From DASXMT01 sp963803065 (GTDB taxonomy: Bacteria > Actinomycetota > Acidimicrobiia > Acidimicrobiales > RAAP-2), in NCBI GenBank assembly GCA_963803065.1, contig CAWDKW010000013.1, positions 62,001-126,000 on the forward strand: a DNA stretch of 64,000 nt, in the 5' to 3' direction. Both the position numbers and the translations under genes were made by a program. Under the pieces are notes generated by a model. It saw only the letters and a program-made list of their open reading frames with translations. It was not told the origin of the DNA and searched no databases. Positions 28,394-36,830 of the stretch are shown in pieces (positions within the stretch are counted from its first letter, which is position 1; every line of letters starts with the position of its first letter).

Positions 28394-29803
28394 GTGCTAC
28401 CCGCGCGATTGCAGCCGTTGGTCGAGGCCACCGCCGGGCTGTCCGAGCGGTTCCGGGCCGCTGGCCACACCCTCTACCTGGTCGGGGGCTCGGTCCGTGA
28501 CGCGATCGTGGCCGGCGACCGGCCGGCCGGCGGGGCCGAGCCGACCGACACGCCGTCCGACCTCGACTTCACCACCGACGCCCGTCCTGACGACATCGAA
28601 TCGGTGGTGGCCGGCTGGGCCGACGCCGTGTGGACTCAGGGCAAGCGCTTCGGGACCATCGGCTGCACCCACGGGGGCCGGGTCTACGAGATCACCACCC
28701 ACCGGGCCGAGGCCTACCATCCCGACTCCCGGAAGCCGGCGGTGGCCTTCGGGGACCGGGTGGAAGACGACCTCTCCCGCCGGGACTTCACCATCAACGC
28801 CATGGCCCTCCGTCTGCCCGAGATGGAGCTCATCGACCCGTTCGAAGGCCTGGCCGATCTGGCCGCCCGCCGGTTGCGGACGCCGTTGGACCCAGAGGTC
28901 TCCTTTGGCGACGACCCGTTGAGGATGCTCAGGGCGGCCCGCTTCATCGCCCGGTTCGATCTGGAGCCGGACCGCGAACTGGTCGACGCGGTGAAGGCCG
29001 GTCATGGTCGGCTGTCGATCGTGTCGGCCGAGCGGATCCGGGACGAGCTGGACAAGATGGTGATGGTCCCCGTGCCCTCGGTGGCCCTGTGGTTCGTGGT
29101 CAGGACCGGGCTGGCGGCCGAGTTCCTTCCCGAGCTGCCGGGGCTGGCCCTCGAACAGGACCCGATCCACCGCCACAAGGACGTGCTGGCCCACACCCTG
29201 GCGGTGATGGACAAGACCAGCCCCGACCGGATGCTGCGGCTGGCTGCGCTCTTCCACGACGTGGGGAAGCCCAAGACCCGCGCCTTCGGGGACGGGGGGG
29301 TGACCTTTCACCACCATGAGGTGGTCGGCGCTCGGATGACGCGCGAGCGGATGACCGCCCTGCGCTACCCCAAGGAGGAGGTGGAGACGGTCACCGAGCT
29401 GGTGGAGCTGCACCTGCGCTTCCACACCTATCGGCTGGGGTGGACCGATCGGGCCGTCCGGCGTTACGTCCGGGACGCCGGTCCCTTGCTCGACCGATTG
29501 AACGAGCTGACCCGCTGCGACTGCACCACCCGCAACGCGGCCAAGGCCCGGGCCCTGGGCCGGCGCATGGACGAGCTCGAGGCGAGGATCGCCGCACTTC
29601 GGGAACAAGAGGAGCTCGACGCCATCCGCCCCGACCTCGACGGCACCCAGATCATGGAGCAGCTGGGGATCAAGCCGGGCCGCGACGTCGGGGCCGCTCT
29701 CTCGTTCCTCATGGACCTCCGACTGGAGGAGGGGCCCCTCGGGGAGGAGGAGGCCCGGCGCCGACTGCAGGCGTGGTGGGAGGGGCGCTCCCGGCTGGCC
29801 TGA
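28394..29803 (+). CDS. pcnA: CCA-adding tRNA nucleotidyltransferase / poly(A) polymerase family
   Basis: 469 residues from the GTG at 28394, divergent from DUF6049. The nucleotidyltransferase head has LVGGSVRDAIV and the metal-binding DLDFTTDA; the arm motif is RRDFTINAMALRL and the RNA-binding part is EVSFGDDPLRMLRAARFIARF. A C-terminal HD domain (HKDVLAHTLAVMD, LFHDVGKPKTR, FHHHEVVGA) follows, as in class II actinobacterial enzymes. It adds or repairs the CCA end of tRNA. The tRNA gene in this window lacks an encoded CCA, fitting the need for it. Confidence 0.95.
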   Translation: MLPARLQPLVEATAGLSERFRAAGHTLYLVGGSVRDAIVAGDRPAGGAEPTDTPSDLDFTTDARPDDIESVVAGWADAVWTQGKRFGTIGCTHGGRVYEITTHRAEAYHPDSRKPAVAFGDRVEDDLSRRDFTINAMALRLPEMELIDPFEGLADLAARRLRTPLDPEVSFGDDPLRMLRAARFIARFDLEPDRELVDAVKAGHGRLSIVSAERIRDELDKMVMVPVPSVALWFVVRTGLAAEFLPELPGLALEQDPIHRHKDVLAHTLAVMDKTSPDRMLRLAALFHDVGKPKTRAFGDGGVTFHHHEVVGARMTRERMTALRYPKEEVETVTELVELHLRFHTYRLGWTDRAVRRYVRDAGPLLDRLNELTRCDCTTRNAAKARALGRRMDELEARIAALREQEELDAIRPDLDGTQIMEQLGIKPGRDVGAALSFLMDLRLEEGPLGEEEARRRLQAWWEGRSRLA

Positions 29804-29836
29804 GGAGCCGGGGCCCTCGGGCGGCCTCGGGGCTGC

Positions 29837-30934
29837 TCAGGCCTCGGGCCAGACCGGGTCGGTGGCGCCGGCGGCGAAGTCCTCGACCATGTCGTGGGCG
29901 ACGTCGTCGTGGTACTGCACCGGCGGCGACTTCATGAAGTAGGCGGACGGCCCGAGCAGTGGGCCGCCGACGCCCCGGTCGAGGGCCAGCTTGGCGCACC
30001 GCACCGCGTCGATGATCACGCCGGCCGAATTGGGGGAGTCCCATACCTCGAGCTTCAGTTCGAGGTTGAGGGGCACGTCGCCGAAGTTCCGGCCCTCCAT
30101 CCGGATGTAGGCCCACTTCCGGTCGTGGAGCCACGGGACATGGTCAGACGGTCCGATGTGCACGTCGTCGGAGGGCAGGGTCCCGTGCTCGATCTGGCTG
30201 GTCACCGCCTGGGTCTTCGACACCTTCTTCGACTCGAGGCGGTCGCGCTCGAGCATGTTCTTGAAGTCCATGTTCCCACCTACGTTCAGCTGGTAGGTGT
30301 GGTCGAGGGCCAGGCCGCGGTCCTCGAACAGGCGGGTGAGGATCCGGTGGACGATGGTGGAGCCGACCTGGCTCTTGATGTCGTCGCCCACGATGGGCAG
30401 CCCGGCGTCCCTGAACTTCCTGGCCCACTCGGGATCGGAGGCGATGAAGACGGGGATGGCATTGACGAAGCCGACACCGGCTTGGAGGCAGGCATCGGCG
30501 TAGAAGCGCTGTGCCTCCTCGGACCCGACCGGCAGGTAACTGACCAGGACGTCGGCCCGGCTGTCCCGGAGGGCAGCAACGACGTCGACGGGCTCCTCCG
30601 GCGACTCCTCGACGGTCTCCCGGTAGTACTTGCCGTAGCCGTCGAGGGTCGGGCCGCGCTGGACGGTCACACCCACGTCGCCCACGGTGGCGAACCGGAT
30701 GGTGTTGTTCTGCCCGGCGAAGATGGCCTTGCCCAGATCCGTCCCCACCTTGGTGGCGTCGGCATCGAATGCGGCCACGAACTCGAGGTCGCGCACGTGG
30801 TAGCCACCGAGCACGACGTGCATCAGGCCGGGGACGGTCTCCGACGGGTCGGCGTCCCGGTAGTACTCGACACCTTGGATGAGCGAGCTGGCGCAGTTCC
30901 CGACACCGGCGATGGCCACTCGGATGTTGCCCAT
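29837..30934 (-). CDS. ino1: Inositol-3-phosphate synthase
   Basis: 365 residues. NAD-binding VAIAGVGNCASSLIQGVEYY starts the protein; GDDIKSQVGSTIVHRILTRLF and NVGGNMDFKNMLERDRLESKKVSKT are family signatures around the active-site lysines. It converts glucose-6-phosphate to inositol-3-phosphate for phosphatidylinositol and, in many actinobacteria, mycothiol. The PadR gene lies 63 bp upstream on the same strand, matching mycobacterial Rv0046c-Rv0047c, so PadR control of ino1 is plausible. It converges with pcnA across 33 bp. Confidence 0.96.
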   Translation of the reverse strand: MGNIRVAIAGVGNCASSLIQGVEYYRDADPSETVPGLMHVVLGGYHVRDLEFVAAFDADATKVGTDLGKAIFAGQNNTIRFATVGDVGVTVQRGPTLDGYGKYYRETVEESPEEPVDVVAALRDSRADVLVSYLPVGSEEAQRFYADACLQAGVGFVNAIPVFIASDPEWARKFRDAGLPIVGDDIKSQVGSTIVHRILTRLFEDRGLALDHTYQLNVGGNMDFKNMLERDRLESKKVSKTQAVTSQIEHGTLPSDDVHIGPSDHVPWLHDRKWAYIRMEGRNFGDVPLNLELKLEVWDSPNSAGVIIDAVRCAKLALDRGVGGPLLGPSAYFMKSPPVQYHDDVAHDMVEDFAAGATDPVWPEA

Positions 30935-30997
30935 GAATCGATTCCCTTCGTTGTCCTCGAGCGACGATCCCGGTCCGGCCGGGTCGCCGCGACCCTC

Positions 30998-31663
30998 TCA
31001 GGTCGTTGGTGCTTCGGTTCGCTTCTCGGTCTCGATCAGCTGATCGAGCCAGGAGATGTCGTGCTGGGTCGCCTCGGTGCTGTGCTCGACCAGCGAGCGG
31101 GTGTAGCGGTCGAGGCCGGTCCCGGCGGCGGCGCGGGCCCGATCGGCGGCCAGGCGCTGGACGAGCTGCGCTCGCCTGCGCTCGAGGAGGCCGAGGCGGG
31201 CCTGAGGGGCGAGGTGCTTGGCGAAGGCCAGCCGCAACCCGAAGCTCCGGGCGTCGTCGGTCCCGGCGGACTCGCCGGCGGCCAGGAGCTCCTCGAACAG
31301 ACGATGACCGATGTCGGTGATCCGGTAGACCTTGCGGGACCGCTTGGTGCCCCTCGTCGATCCGGACCGGCGGGAGCGCAGGGCAGCCCGCTCGCCTCCC
31401 AGCGAGCCGGTGAGCGGGATCGGTGATGTGGCCCGCGCCCCTCCCGACTCGGTGCCGATCACGGCGCCGGCCGCCTCCAGCTTGGCCAGTGCCGGATAGA
31501 GCGATCCGAAGGAGATGTTCGAGAAGAGGCCGAGCTCGTCGCGAAGTCGCTTCCTGATCTCGTAGCCGTGGAGCTCGTGTTCTTGGAGCAGGCCCAGAAT
31601 GGCCAGGTCGAGCACGTCAGCGGACCCCGTTGGTCCGAGCGCGACGGTCGGGTCGACCCGCAC
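30998..31663 (-). CDS. PadR family transcriptional regulator
   Basis: 221 residues, GTG start. The winged helix occupies the N terminus (LDLAILGLLQEHELHGYEIRKRLRDELG, SFGSLYPALAKLEAAGAV), with an insertion of about 40 Gly/Ser/Arg residues before KVYRITDIGHRLFEELL, and a C-terminal helical dimerisation part. It is the equivalent of mycobacterial Rv0047c. The AT-rich repeat 33 bp upstream is its likely autoregulatory operator. Confidence 0.92.
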   Translation of the reverse strand: MRVDPTVALGPTGSADVLDLAILGLLQEHELHGYEIRKRLRDELGLFSNISFGSLYPALAKLEAAGAVIGTESGGARATSPIPLTGSLGGERAALRSRRSGSTRGTKRSRKVYRITDIGHRLFEELLAAGESAGTDDARSFGLRLAFAKHLAPQARLGLLERRRAQLVQRLAADRARAAAGTGLDRYTRSLVEHSTEATQHDISWLDQLIETEKRTEAPTT

Positions 31664-31695
31664 CTGGATGGGAGTTCACGTGCTGCATACCCAAA

Positions 31696-31718
31696 CGATA
31701 TATCAGTCCGATATATCG
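31696..31718. promoter_or_regulatory. PadR-type operator: two CGATATATC repeats
   Basis: CGATATATC at 31696-31704 and CGATATATCG at 31709-31718 stand 13 bp apart and are each palindromic. The block is strikingly AT-rich in this GC-rich region and lies in the divergent gap between the PadR gene and the DUF5318 gene. Such ATAT-containing dyads are known PadR sites; binding here is inferred. Confidence 0.75.
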
Positions 31719-31812
31719 ACGCAACTGACCCGCTCGGGCGGGCAGGCGGCCGGTGGGTAGAGGGGCCGCACCCCCCCGATCCGGGATGGGCGGGGGAGAA
31801 GGCAGGACGACA

Positions 31813-32295
31813 ATGTCGACGCGCATTAGCCTGGGGCCGGTGAGTTCCCGTCCCGGAGCCCTCGATGGTGTGCAGACGTCCCCGACCGGGGGACGGGTCG
31901 AGTACCGCCTTGCCCGCAATGCCGTCGTCAGCGAGTTCCGGAAGGGGCGGTTGTCCCGTCTGGACGTCTGCGACGCCCACCCCGAGCTCCTCCGCGCCGC
32001 TCGCAACGTGGGCAAACCGTCGGGCGAGCAGTGCCCCATCTGCGAGGAGGCGGACCTGGTCGACGTGACCTTCGTCTTCGGCTCGCGCCTGCCCTCGGGC
32101 GGCCGGTGCGTGAGCTCGGCCGCCGAGTTGAACCGCCTCTGGCGCCGCAAGGAGCCCGTGGTCTGCTACGTGATCGAGGTATGCGCGGCGTGCTCGTGGA
32201 ACCACCTCACCCGGATGTACCCGGCCGGCGCCGGGGTCGAGGCGGTGGCGCGGACGCCGTTGCGGGACCGGGCCGGCGCGCGCCGCGGGGGTTGA
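31813..32295 (+). CDS. DUF5318 zinc-ribbon protein
   Basis: 160 residues from the ATG at 31813. Two CxxC pairs (CPIC near residue 72 and CAAC near 122) would make a zinc ribbon. The conserved core is VEYRLARNAVVSEFRKGRLSRLDVCDAHPELLRAARNVG and WRRKEPVVCYVIEVCAACSWNHL. It corresponds to mycobacterial Rv0049, found next to the PadR/ino1 pair and near ponA1. Function is unknown. Confidence 0.85.
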   Translation: MSTRISLGPVSSRPGALDGVQTSPTGGRVEYRLARNAVVSEFRKGRLSRLDVCDAHPELLRAARNVGKPSGEQCPICEEADLVDVTFVFGSRLPSGGRCVSSAAELNRLWRRKEPVVCYVIEVCAACSWNHLTRMYPAGAGVEAVARTPLRDRAGARRGG

Positions 32296-32354
32296 CGGCC
32301 GGGCCGGGCGCTCCCAAAGCGTCCCGGGTAACCTGAGCTCAGGCAGTACTTCAC

Positions 32355-32370
32355 GACACCCTCGGGTGTC
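32355..32370 (+). terminator. Hairpin before panB
   Basis: GACACC-CTCG-GGTGTC is a perfect 6-bp stem with a 4-nt loop. A 12-bp palindrome CCTGAGCTCAGG lies just before it at 32332-32343. Either could end DUF5318 transcription. No T run follows. Confidence 0.4.
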
Positions 32371-32424
32371 CCACACGCCGCCGGCAGCCTTCGCGCGCTG
32401 GACGGCCGACGAGGAGGAACACCC

Positions 32425-33240
32425 ATGCCCGAAGCCCGGTCTGGGCCGGTTACCGTCCCGAACGTCGGCGCCCGGAAACGCAAAGCCGGCGCCGACCCCA
32501 TCGTCATGGTGACCGCCTACGACACCCCGGGGGCGCGCATCGCCGACGCCGCCGGGGTCGACATCATCCTGGTCGGCGACTCGCTGGCCAACAACGTCCT
32601 CGGCTACGAGGACACGCTGCAGGTGACCATCGACGACATGGCCCACCACACGGCGGCGGTGGCCCGGGCCAGGCCCCAGGCGCTGGTGGTGGGCGACCTC
32701 CCCTGGCTCAGCTACCACCTGGACGCGGCCGACACCGTGCGCAACGGTGCCGCCCTGATCCGGGCCGGAGCCCACGCGGTCAAGCTCGAGGGTGGGGCCA
32801 TCCGGGTGCCGATGATCGAGGCCCTGGTCGCAGCCCAAATCCCGGTCATGGGGCACCTGGGGCTCACGCCGCAGTCGGTCAACGCCATGGGGGGCTATCG
32901 CGTCCAGGGCCGGGGTGAGGCGGGCGACCGGCTCGCGGCGGACGCCCGTGCGCTGGCCGACGCCGGGTGCTTCGCCTTGGTCCTCGAGGGCATCCCGGCC
33001 ACCCTGGGCGCGTCCATCTCCGATGCTCAGGACATCCCGACGATCGGCATCGGGGCCGGCGCCGGGTGCGACGGGCAGGTCCTCGTCTTCCACGACCTGT
33101 TGGGGCTGAACACCGGCAAGGCGCCAAAATTCGTGCGGCGCTATGCCGACCTGGCCGGCGAGGCCACGGCCGCCATCGCCGCCTACGCCGCAGACGTCCG
33201 GGCGGGGAGGTTTCCCGCCGAGGACGAGGGCTACGTCTGA
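32425..33240 (+). CDS. panB: 3-methyl-2-oxobutanoate hydroxymethyltransferase
   Basis: 271 residues. Family motifs: IVMVTAYDTPGARIADAAGVDIILVGDSLANNVLG, MGHLGLTPQSVNAMGGYRVQGR, VLEGIP and IGIGAGAGCDGQVLVFHDLLG. It makes ketopantoate for pantothenate and CoA with methylenetetrahydrofolate. No other pan gene lies near; in mycobacteria this position between DUF5318 and rpsF is taken by ponA1. An AGGAGGAACACCC stretch before the ATG supports the start. Confidence 0.96.
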   Translation: MPEARSGPVTVPNVGARKRKAGADPIVMVTAYDTPGARIADAAGVDIILVGDSLANNVLGYEDTLQVTIDDMAHHTAAVARARPQALVVGDLPWLSYHLDAADTVRNGAALIRAGAHAVKLEGGAIRVPMIEALVAAQIPVMGHLGLTPQSVNAMGGYRVQGRGEAGDRLAADARALADAGCFALVLEGIPATLGASISDAQDIPTIGIGAGAGCDGQVLVFHDLLGLNTGKAPKFVRRYADLAGEATAAIAAYAADVRAGRFPAEDEGYV

Positions 33241-33246
33241 CCCAGC

Positions 33247-33252
33247 TACACT
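33247..33252 (+). promoter_or_regulatory. Candidate -10 element of the rpsF operon
   Basis: TACACT inside GCTACACTGG lies 108 bp upstream of rpsF and just after panB. The same CTACACT motif precedes the LLM oxidoreductase gene at 44975. No good -35 element was found. Confidence 0.4.
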
Positions 33253-33319
33253 GGTACGTTGCTCCGGCCGCAGCGCGCCTGTCGGTCATCAGATCCAACC
33301 TGCTCCACAGAGGTGGGGC

Positions 33320-33338
33320 TCGGGCACGACCTGCCCGA
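33320..33338 (+). promoter_or_regulatory. Leader hairpin of rpsF
   Basis: TCGGGCA-CGACC-TGCCCGA is a perfect 7-bp stem with a 5-nt loop, ending 22 nt before the rpsF start and next to the GGAGGGAGG ribosome site. S6:S18-binding leaders are known in front of rpsF in many bacteria. This may be such an autoregulatory element, but I could not match the conserved motif in full. Confidence 0.45.
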
Positions 33339-33360
33339 TCCGGAGGGAGGTACGCCGCCG

Positions 33361-33717
33361 ATGCGGCCATACGAGACGATGGTGATATTCGACACCGCTG
33401 CCGACGAGGCAGCGGTGAACGGAGTCCTCGAACGGGCGCTGGGCGCGCTCAGGGCCAAGGGCGGGAACCCCGGACGCGTGGAACGGTGGGGCAAGCGCAC
33501 CTTCGCCTACGAGCTCCACCACAAGCGCGAGGGCTACTACGTGGTCATCGAGTTGACGGCTGAGCCCGACGCCGTGGCCGACATGGAGCGCATCTTCGTG
33601 CTGGCCGACGAGGTCCTCCGTCACAAGGTCATGCGCATCCCCGACAAGGTCGCCGGTCGCCGGGCCGAGGTCGCTGCCACCGCGGCCGGTGCCGCCACTC
33701 GCTCAACGGAGGGCTGA
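33361..33717 (+). CDS. rpsF: 30S ribosomal protein S6
   Basis: 118 residues from the ATG at 33361 with GGAGGGAGG upstream; the open frame extends to 33259 without family similarity. RPYETMVIFDTAADEAAV, GGNPGRVERWGKRTFAYELHHKREGYYVVIEL and VLRHKVMRIPDK are S6 signatures. First gene of the rpsF-ssb-rpsR-rplI operon. Confidence 0.97.
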   Translation: MRPYETMVIFDTAADEAAVNGVLERALGALRAKGGNPGRVERWGKRTFAYELHHKREGYYVVIELTAEPDAVADMERIFVLADEVLRHKVMRIPDKVAGRRAEVAATAAGAATRSTEG

Positions 33718-33720
33718 TCC

Positions 33721-34227
33721 ATGGCCAACGGAAACACGGTGACACTGGTCGGCAACATCACCCGCGATCCCGAGCTCCGGTTCACCAACACCGGGCAGGC
33801 CACGGCCAGCTTCGGGCTGGCGGTCAACCGCCGGTGGCAGAACCGCCAGACCCAGGAGTGGGAGGAAGCCACGTCCTTCATCGACGTGGTGTGCTGGCGG
33901 GAGATGGCCGAGAACGCGGCCGAGAGCCTGACCCGCGGGGCCCGGGTGCTGGTGACGGGGCGTCTGGAGCAGCGCAGCTGGGAGACGCCCGACGGCGACA
34001 AGCGGTCCAAGATCGAGGTGGTGGCCGACGAGATCGGCCCGAGCATCCGCTGGGCCACCGCCCAGGTGACCAAGAACGAGCGCCGCGGCCCTGGTGACGG
34101 CGGCAGTCGAGGCGGCGGCGGCCAACAGGGCGGCGGGCAACAGGGCGGCGGCGGCCAACAGGGCGGCGGCGGACAGTCAGGCGGCGGGGACGGCGGCGGG
34201 TACGGATACAGCGAGGAGCCCTTCTAG
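33721..34227 (+). CDS. ssb: Single-stranded DNA-binding protein
   Basis: 168 residues. The OB fold (NTVTLVGNITRDPELRFTNTGQATASFGLAVNRRW...VVCWREMAENAAESLTRGARVLVTGRLEQRSW) fills residues 1-115. A Gly/Gln-rich linker made of GGGQQ-type repeats follows, ending in the acidic tip YSEEPF that recruits replication and repair partners. It starts 3 bp after rpsF; its TAG stop shares a G with the rpsR GTG start. Confidence 0.97.
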   Translation: MANGNTVTLVGNITRDPELRFTNTGQATASFGLAVNRRWQNRQTQEWEEATSFIDVVCWREMAENAAESLTRGARVLVTGRLEQRSWETPDGDKRSKIEVVADEIGPSIRWATAQVTKNERRGPGDGGSRGGGGQQGGGQQGGGGQQGGGGQSGGGDGGGYGYSEEPF

Positions 34228-34748
34228 TGGCACGCAACAACGATCGTGGAGGAAACACCAGCCGCCGGTCCCCGAAGGACGCCGGGCGCCGGATCAAGAA
34301 GAAGCCGTGCGCGTTGTGCAAGGACCGAGTGGAGTGGGTGGACTACAAGGAAGTCAACATGCTCCGCAAGTACATGAGCGACCGTGGGAAGATCCGGGCC
34401 CGCCGGGTGTCGGGAAACTGCACCCAGCACCAGCGGGACGTGGCCATCGCCATCAAGACGGCCCGGGAACTGGCGCTGTTGCCGTACACCCAGCGGACGA
34501 CCACCGAACGACCCGGCGGCCGCGGTGGCCGGGGCCGGGACGGTGGCGGCTTCGGCGGCCGTCGTCGCGACTCGGACGAGGAGGGCGGCAACTCCTACCG
34601 CTCCGACCGACCCGCTCCCCGCCCGGGGGCCACCACCGGGGCCCCGCCCCGTCCGTCGTCGGGTGACACGGTCGACGCCGGTTCTGCCGGCGGGGCACCC
34701 CCGACCGAGGCTCCTGCGGCCCCGGTGACCGATGGCGGAGACAGCTGA
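34227..34748 (+). CDS. rpsR: 30S ribosomal protein S18 with long C-terminal extension
   Basis: 173 residues, about twice normal. The S18 body (residues about 18-90) is RRIKKKPCALCKDRVEWVDYKEVNMLRKYMSDRGKIRARRVSGNCTQHQRDVAIAIKTARELALLPYT. It keeps the CALC pair and a later Cys, the possible zinc-binding C+ form. Residues 91-173 are Gly/Arg then Pro/Ala/Ser-rich and probably disordered. The GTG start is fused to the ssb stop; the 3' end overlaps rplI by 17 bp. Confidence 0.94.
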   Translation: MARNNDRGGNTSRRSPKDAGRRIKKKPCALCKDRVEWVDYKEVNMLRKYMSDRGKIRARRVSGNCTQHQRDVAIAIKTARELALLPYTQRTTTERPGGRGGRGRDGGGFGGRRRDSDEEGGNSYRSDRPAPRPGATTGAPPRPSSGDTVDAGSAGGAPPTEAPAAPVTDGGDS

Positions 34749-35199
34749 GGTGAAGGTCCTCCTTCGCAGCGACATCACCGGGGTGGGCAAGCGCGGTGAC
34801 ATCATCGACGTCTCGGGTGGCTTCGCCCGCAACCACCTCCTTCCCGCCGGCAAGGCCATCGTCGCCTCGCCCGGAGTGGAGGACCAGGCCGCGGCCATGC
34901 GCCGGTCCCGGGATCTGAGGGACGCCCGGGACCGGGAGTCCTCCGAGACGGTGGCCCGGACCCTGGTCGGCACCACCATCACCGTTCGGGCCCGTGCCGG
35001 CGCCGCCGGCAAGCTGTTCGGCTCGGTGTCGGCCGCCGACATCGTCCGCGAGGTCGAGTCGCAGACCGGTGCGGTCGTGGACCGGAAGGACCTCGCCCTC
35101 GACGAGGCCATCAAGGAGACCGGCGTCCACAACATCAGGGTGGAGCTGAGCGGCGGGGTCATCTTCGAGCTGAACGTCGAGGTCGTCACGGCTGACTGA
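34732..35199 (+). CDS. rplI: 50S ribosomal protein L9
   Basis: 155 residues. The N-terminal domain VKVLLRSDITGVGKRGDIIDVSGGFARNHLLPAGKA is diagnostic; a long helix joins it to the C-terminal domain (TVRARAGAAGKLFGSVSAADIV). Its start lies inside the rpsR extension, implying translational coupling. A hairpin follows its stop by 1 bp. Confidence 0.96.
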   Translation: MAETAEVKVLLRSDITGVGKRGDIIDVSGGFARNHLLPAGKAIVASPGVEDQAAAMRRSRDLRDARDRESSETVARTLVGTTITVRARAGAAGKLFGSVSAADIVREVESQTGAVVDRKDLALDEAIKETGVHNIRVELSGGVIFELNVEVVTAD

Positions 35200-35200
35200 T

Positions 35201-35216
35201 CCCGACCGAGGTCGGG
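35201..35216 (+). terminator. Hairpin after rplI
   Basis: CCCGAC-CGAG-GTCGGG folds into a 6-bp GC stem with a 4-nt loop right after the rplI stop and is followed by GGGCTGTTA. Probably ends or attenuates the rpsF operon before dnaB. Confidence 0.55.
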
Positions 35217-35370
35217 GGCTGTTACACCCGTCGGGGATGCTGCCGGCATGAGTCAGCTTCTCCCCAGTTCGACGGCGGTTATGCACGGTCCGTCCACACG
35301 GGTACCCGGCCATTTCCCCAAGAAGTCGCTCTTACCCTCCACAGGCTTCGTGGGTGAGGGTTAGAGGACC

Positions 35371-36747
35371 ATGGTCCAGGCCTTCGACGACTCGCGCGCT
35401 CGACGACCTTCCCCCACTCCCGGTGGTCCGGGGGGACGGATCCCGCCTCACAACCTCGAGGCGGAGGAATCGCTGCTCGGGGCGATGCTCCTGTCCCGGG
35501 ACGCCATCGCCGCAGCCATGGAGATCTGCAACGCCGAGGACTTCTACAAGCAGTCACACGGCCATATCTTCACCGCCGTCACCTCGCTGTTCAGCCAGGG
35601 GGAGCCGGCCGACTGGGTGACCGTGACCGAGGAACTGCGCCGCCGGGGCCTCCTCGAGATGATCGGCGACCCGTCGGTGTTCGTGTCGCTGCAGGCCAAC
35701 ACGCCGTCGATCGGCAATGCCGAGTACTACGCCAAGATCATCGAGGAGCACGCCCTGCTCCGGCGTCTGGTGTCGGTGGCGGGCGAGATCACCGAGTTGG
35801 GCTACAGCCTCCCCGAGGATGTTTCCGAGGTGCTCGATCGGGCCGAGAGCCTGGTCTACGACGTCGCCCAGCGGAGGGTGGTGGACTCGATGACCCCCTT
35901 GCGGGAGCTCCTGGGGGAGAGCCTCGACCATCTCCAGCAACTCTTCGACCGGGGCGACACCATCACCGGGCTGGCTACCGGCTATGCCGACCTCGACGAG
36001 CAGCTGGCCGGCCTGCAACCGTCGAACCTGGTCGTGGTGGGGGCCCGCCCGGCCATGGGCAAGACCAGCTTCGCCCTCGGCATGGTCGCCCACGCCGGGA
36101 TCGAGCTGAGCAAGCCGGTGCTGCTGTTCTCGTTGGAGATGAGCCACCTGGAGCTGACCCAGCGCCTGCTGTGCTCCGAGGCGCGGGTGGACGCCACCCG
36201 GATGCGCACGGGGAAGCTCCACGAGGCGGACTGGCCCAAGATCGGCAACGCCATCAGCCGGATGAGCGAGGCGCCGGTCTTCATCGACGACAACCCCAAC
36301 CTCACCGTCATGGACATCCGGGCCCGGGCCCGCCGGCTGAAGAGCCGGGTCGGGCTGGGCCTGGTGGTGGTGGACTACCTCCAGCTGATGACCGGTCGCC
36401 ACGGGGCCGAGAACCGCCAGGTCGAGGTGTCCGAGATCAGCCGGGGCCTGAAGATCCTCGCCCGCGAGCTCGAGGTTCCCGTGGTGGCCCTGTCACAGCT
36501 GTCCCGAGGACTGGAGATGCGCCAGGACAAGCGCCCGGTGCTCGCCGACCTCAGGGAGTCCGGTTCGATCGAGCAGGACGCCGACGTCGTCCTGTTCATC
36601 TATCGGGACGAGATCTACAACCAGGAGTCGAACGAGCGGGGGACGGCCGAGATCATCGTGGCCAAACATCGCAACGGGCCCACGGGCACCACCCGGCTGG
36701 CCTTCCTCGACCACCACACCCGGTTCGCCAACATGGCCCGGGTGTAA
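35371..36747 (+). CDS. dnaB: Replicative DNA helicase DnaB
   Basis: 458 residues, no intein. The N-terminal domain starts IPPHNLEAEESLLGAMLLS. The RecA-like motor has Walker A GARPAMGKTSFALGM, Walker B GLVVVDYLQLMTG, and motifs SQLSRGLEMRQDKRPVLADLRESGSIEQDADVV. It unwinds DNA at the fork; DciA encoded in this window may load it. A 171-bp gap from rplI leaves room for its own promoter. Confidence 0.97.
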   Translation: MVQAFDDSRARRPSPTPGGPGGRIPPHNLEAEESLLGAMLLSRDAIAAAMEICNAEDFYKQSHGHIFTAVTSLFSQGEPADWVTVTEELRRRGLLEMIGDPSVFVSLQANTPSIGNAEYYAKIIEEHALLRRLVSVAGEITELGYSLPEDVSEVLDRAESLVYDVAQRRVVDSMTPLRELLGESLDHLQQLFDRGDTITGLATGYADLDEQLAGLQPSNLVVVGARPAMGKTSFALGMVAHAGIELSKPVLLFSLEMSHLELTQRLLCSEARVDATRMRTGKLHEADWPKIGNAISRMSEAPVFIDDNPNLTVMDIRARARRLKSRVGLGLVVVDYLQLMTGRHGAENRQVEVSEISRGLKILARELEVPVVALSQLSRGLEMRQDKRPVLADLRESGSIEQDADVVLFIYRDEIYNQESNERGTAEIIVAKHRNGPTGTTRLAFLDHHTRFANMARV

Positions 36748-36830
36748 TCGGCCCCCCGACTCGGTCGACACCCGGGCAGCGTCGCCCGGCGGTTCGGCCT
36801 ACGCTCGTCACCCGAGGAAAGGGGCAGTGC

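Noticed and set aside
25860..28922. 1020-residue open frame opposite the DUF6049 gene
   Set aside because: Low-complexity Gly/Arg translation and no start site; only its far end shares sequence with pcnA in another frame.
35371..36747. Intein in dnaB
   Set aside because: The helicase motifs run without interruption and the length is normal.
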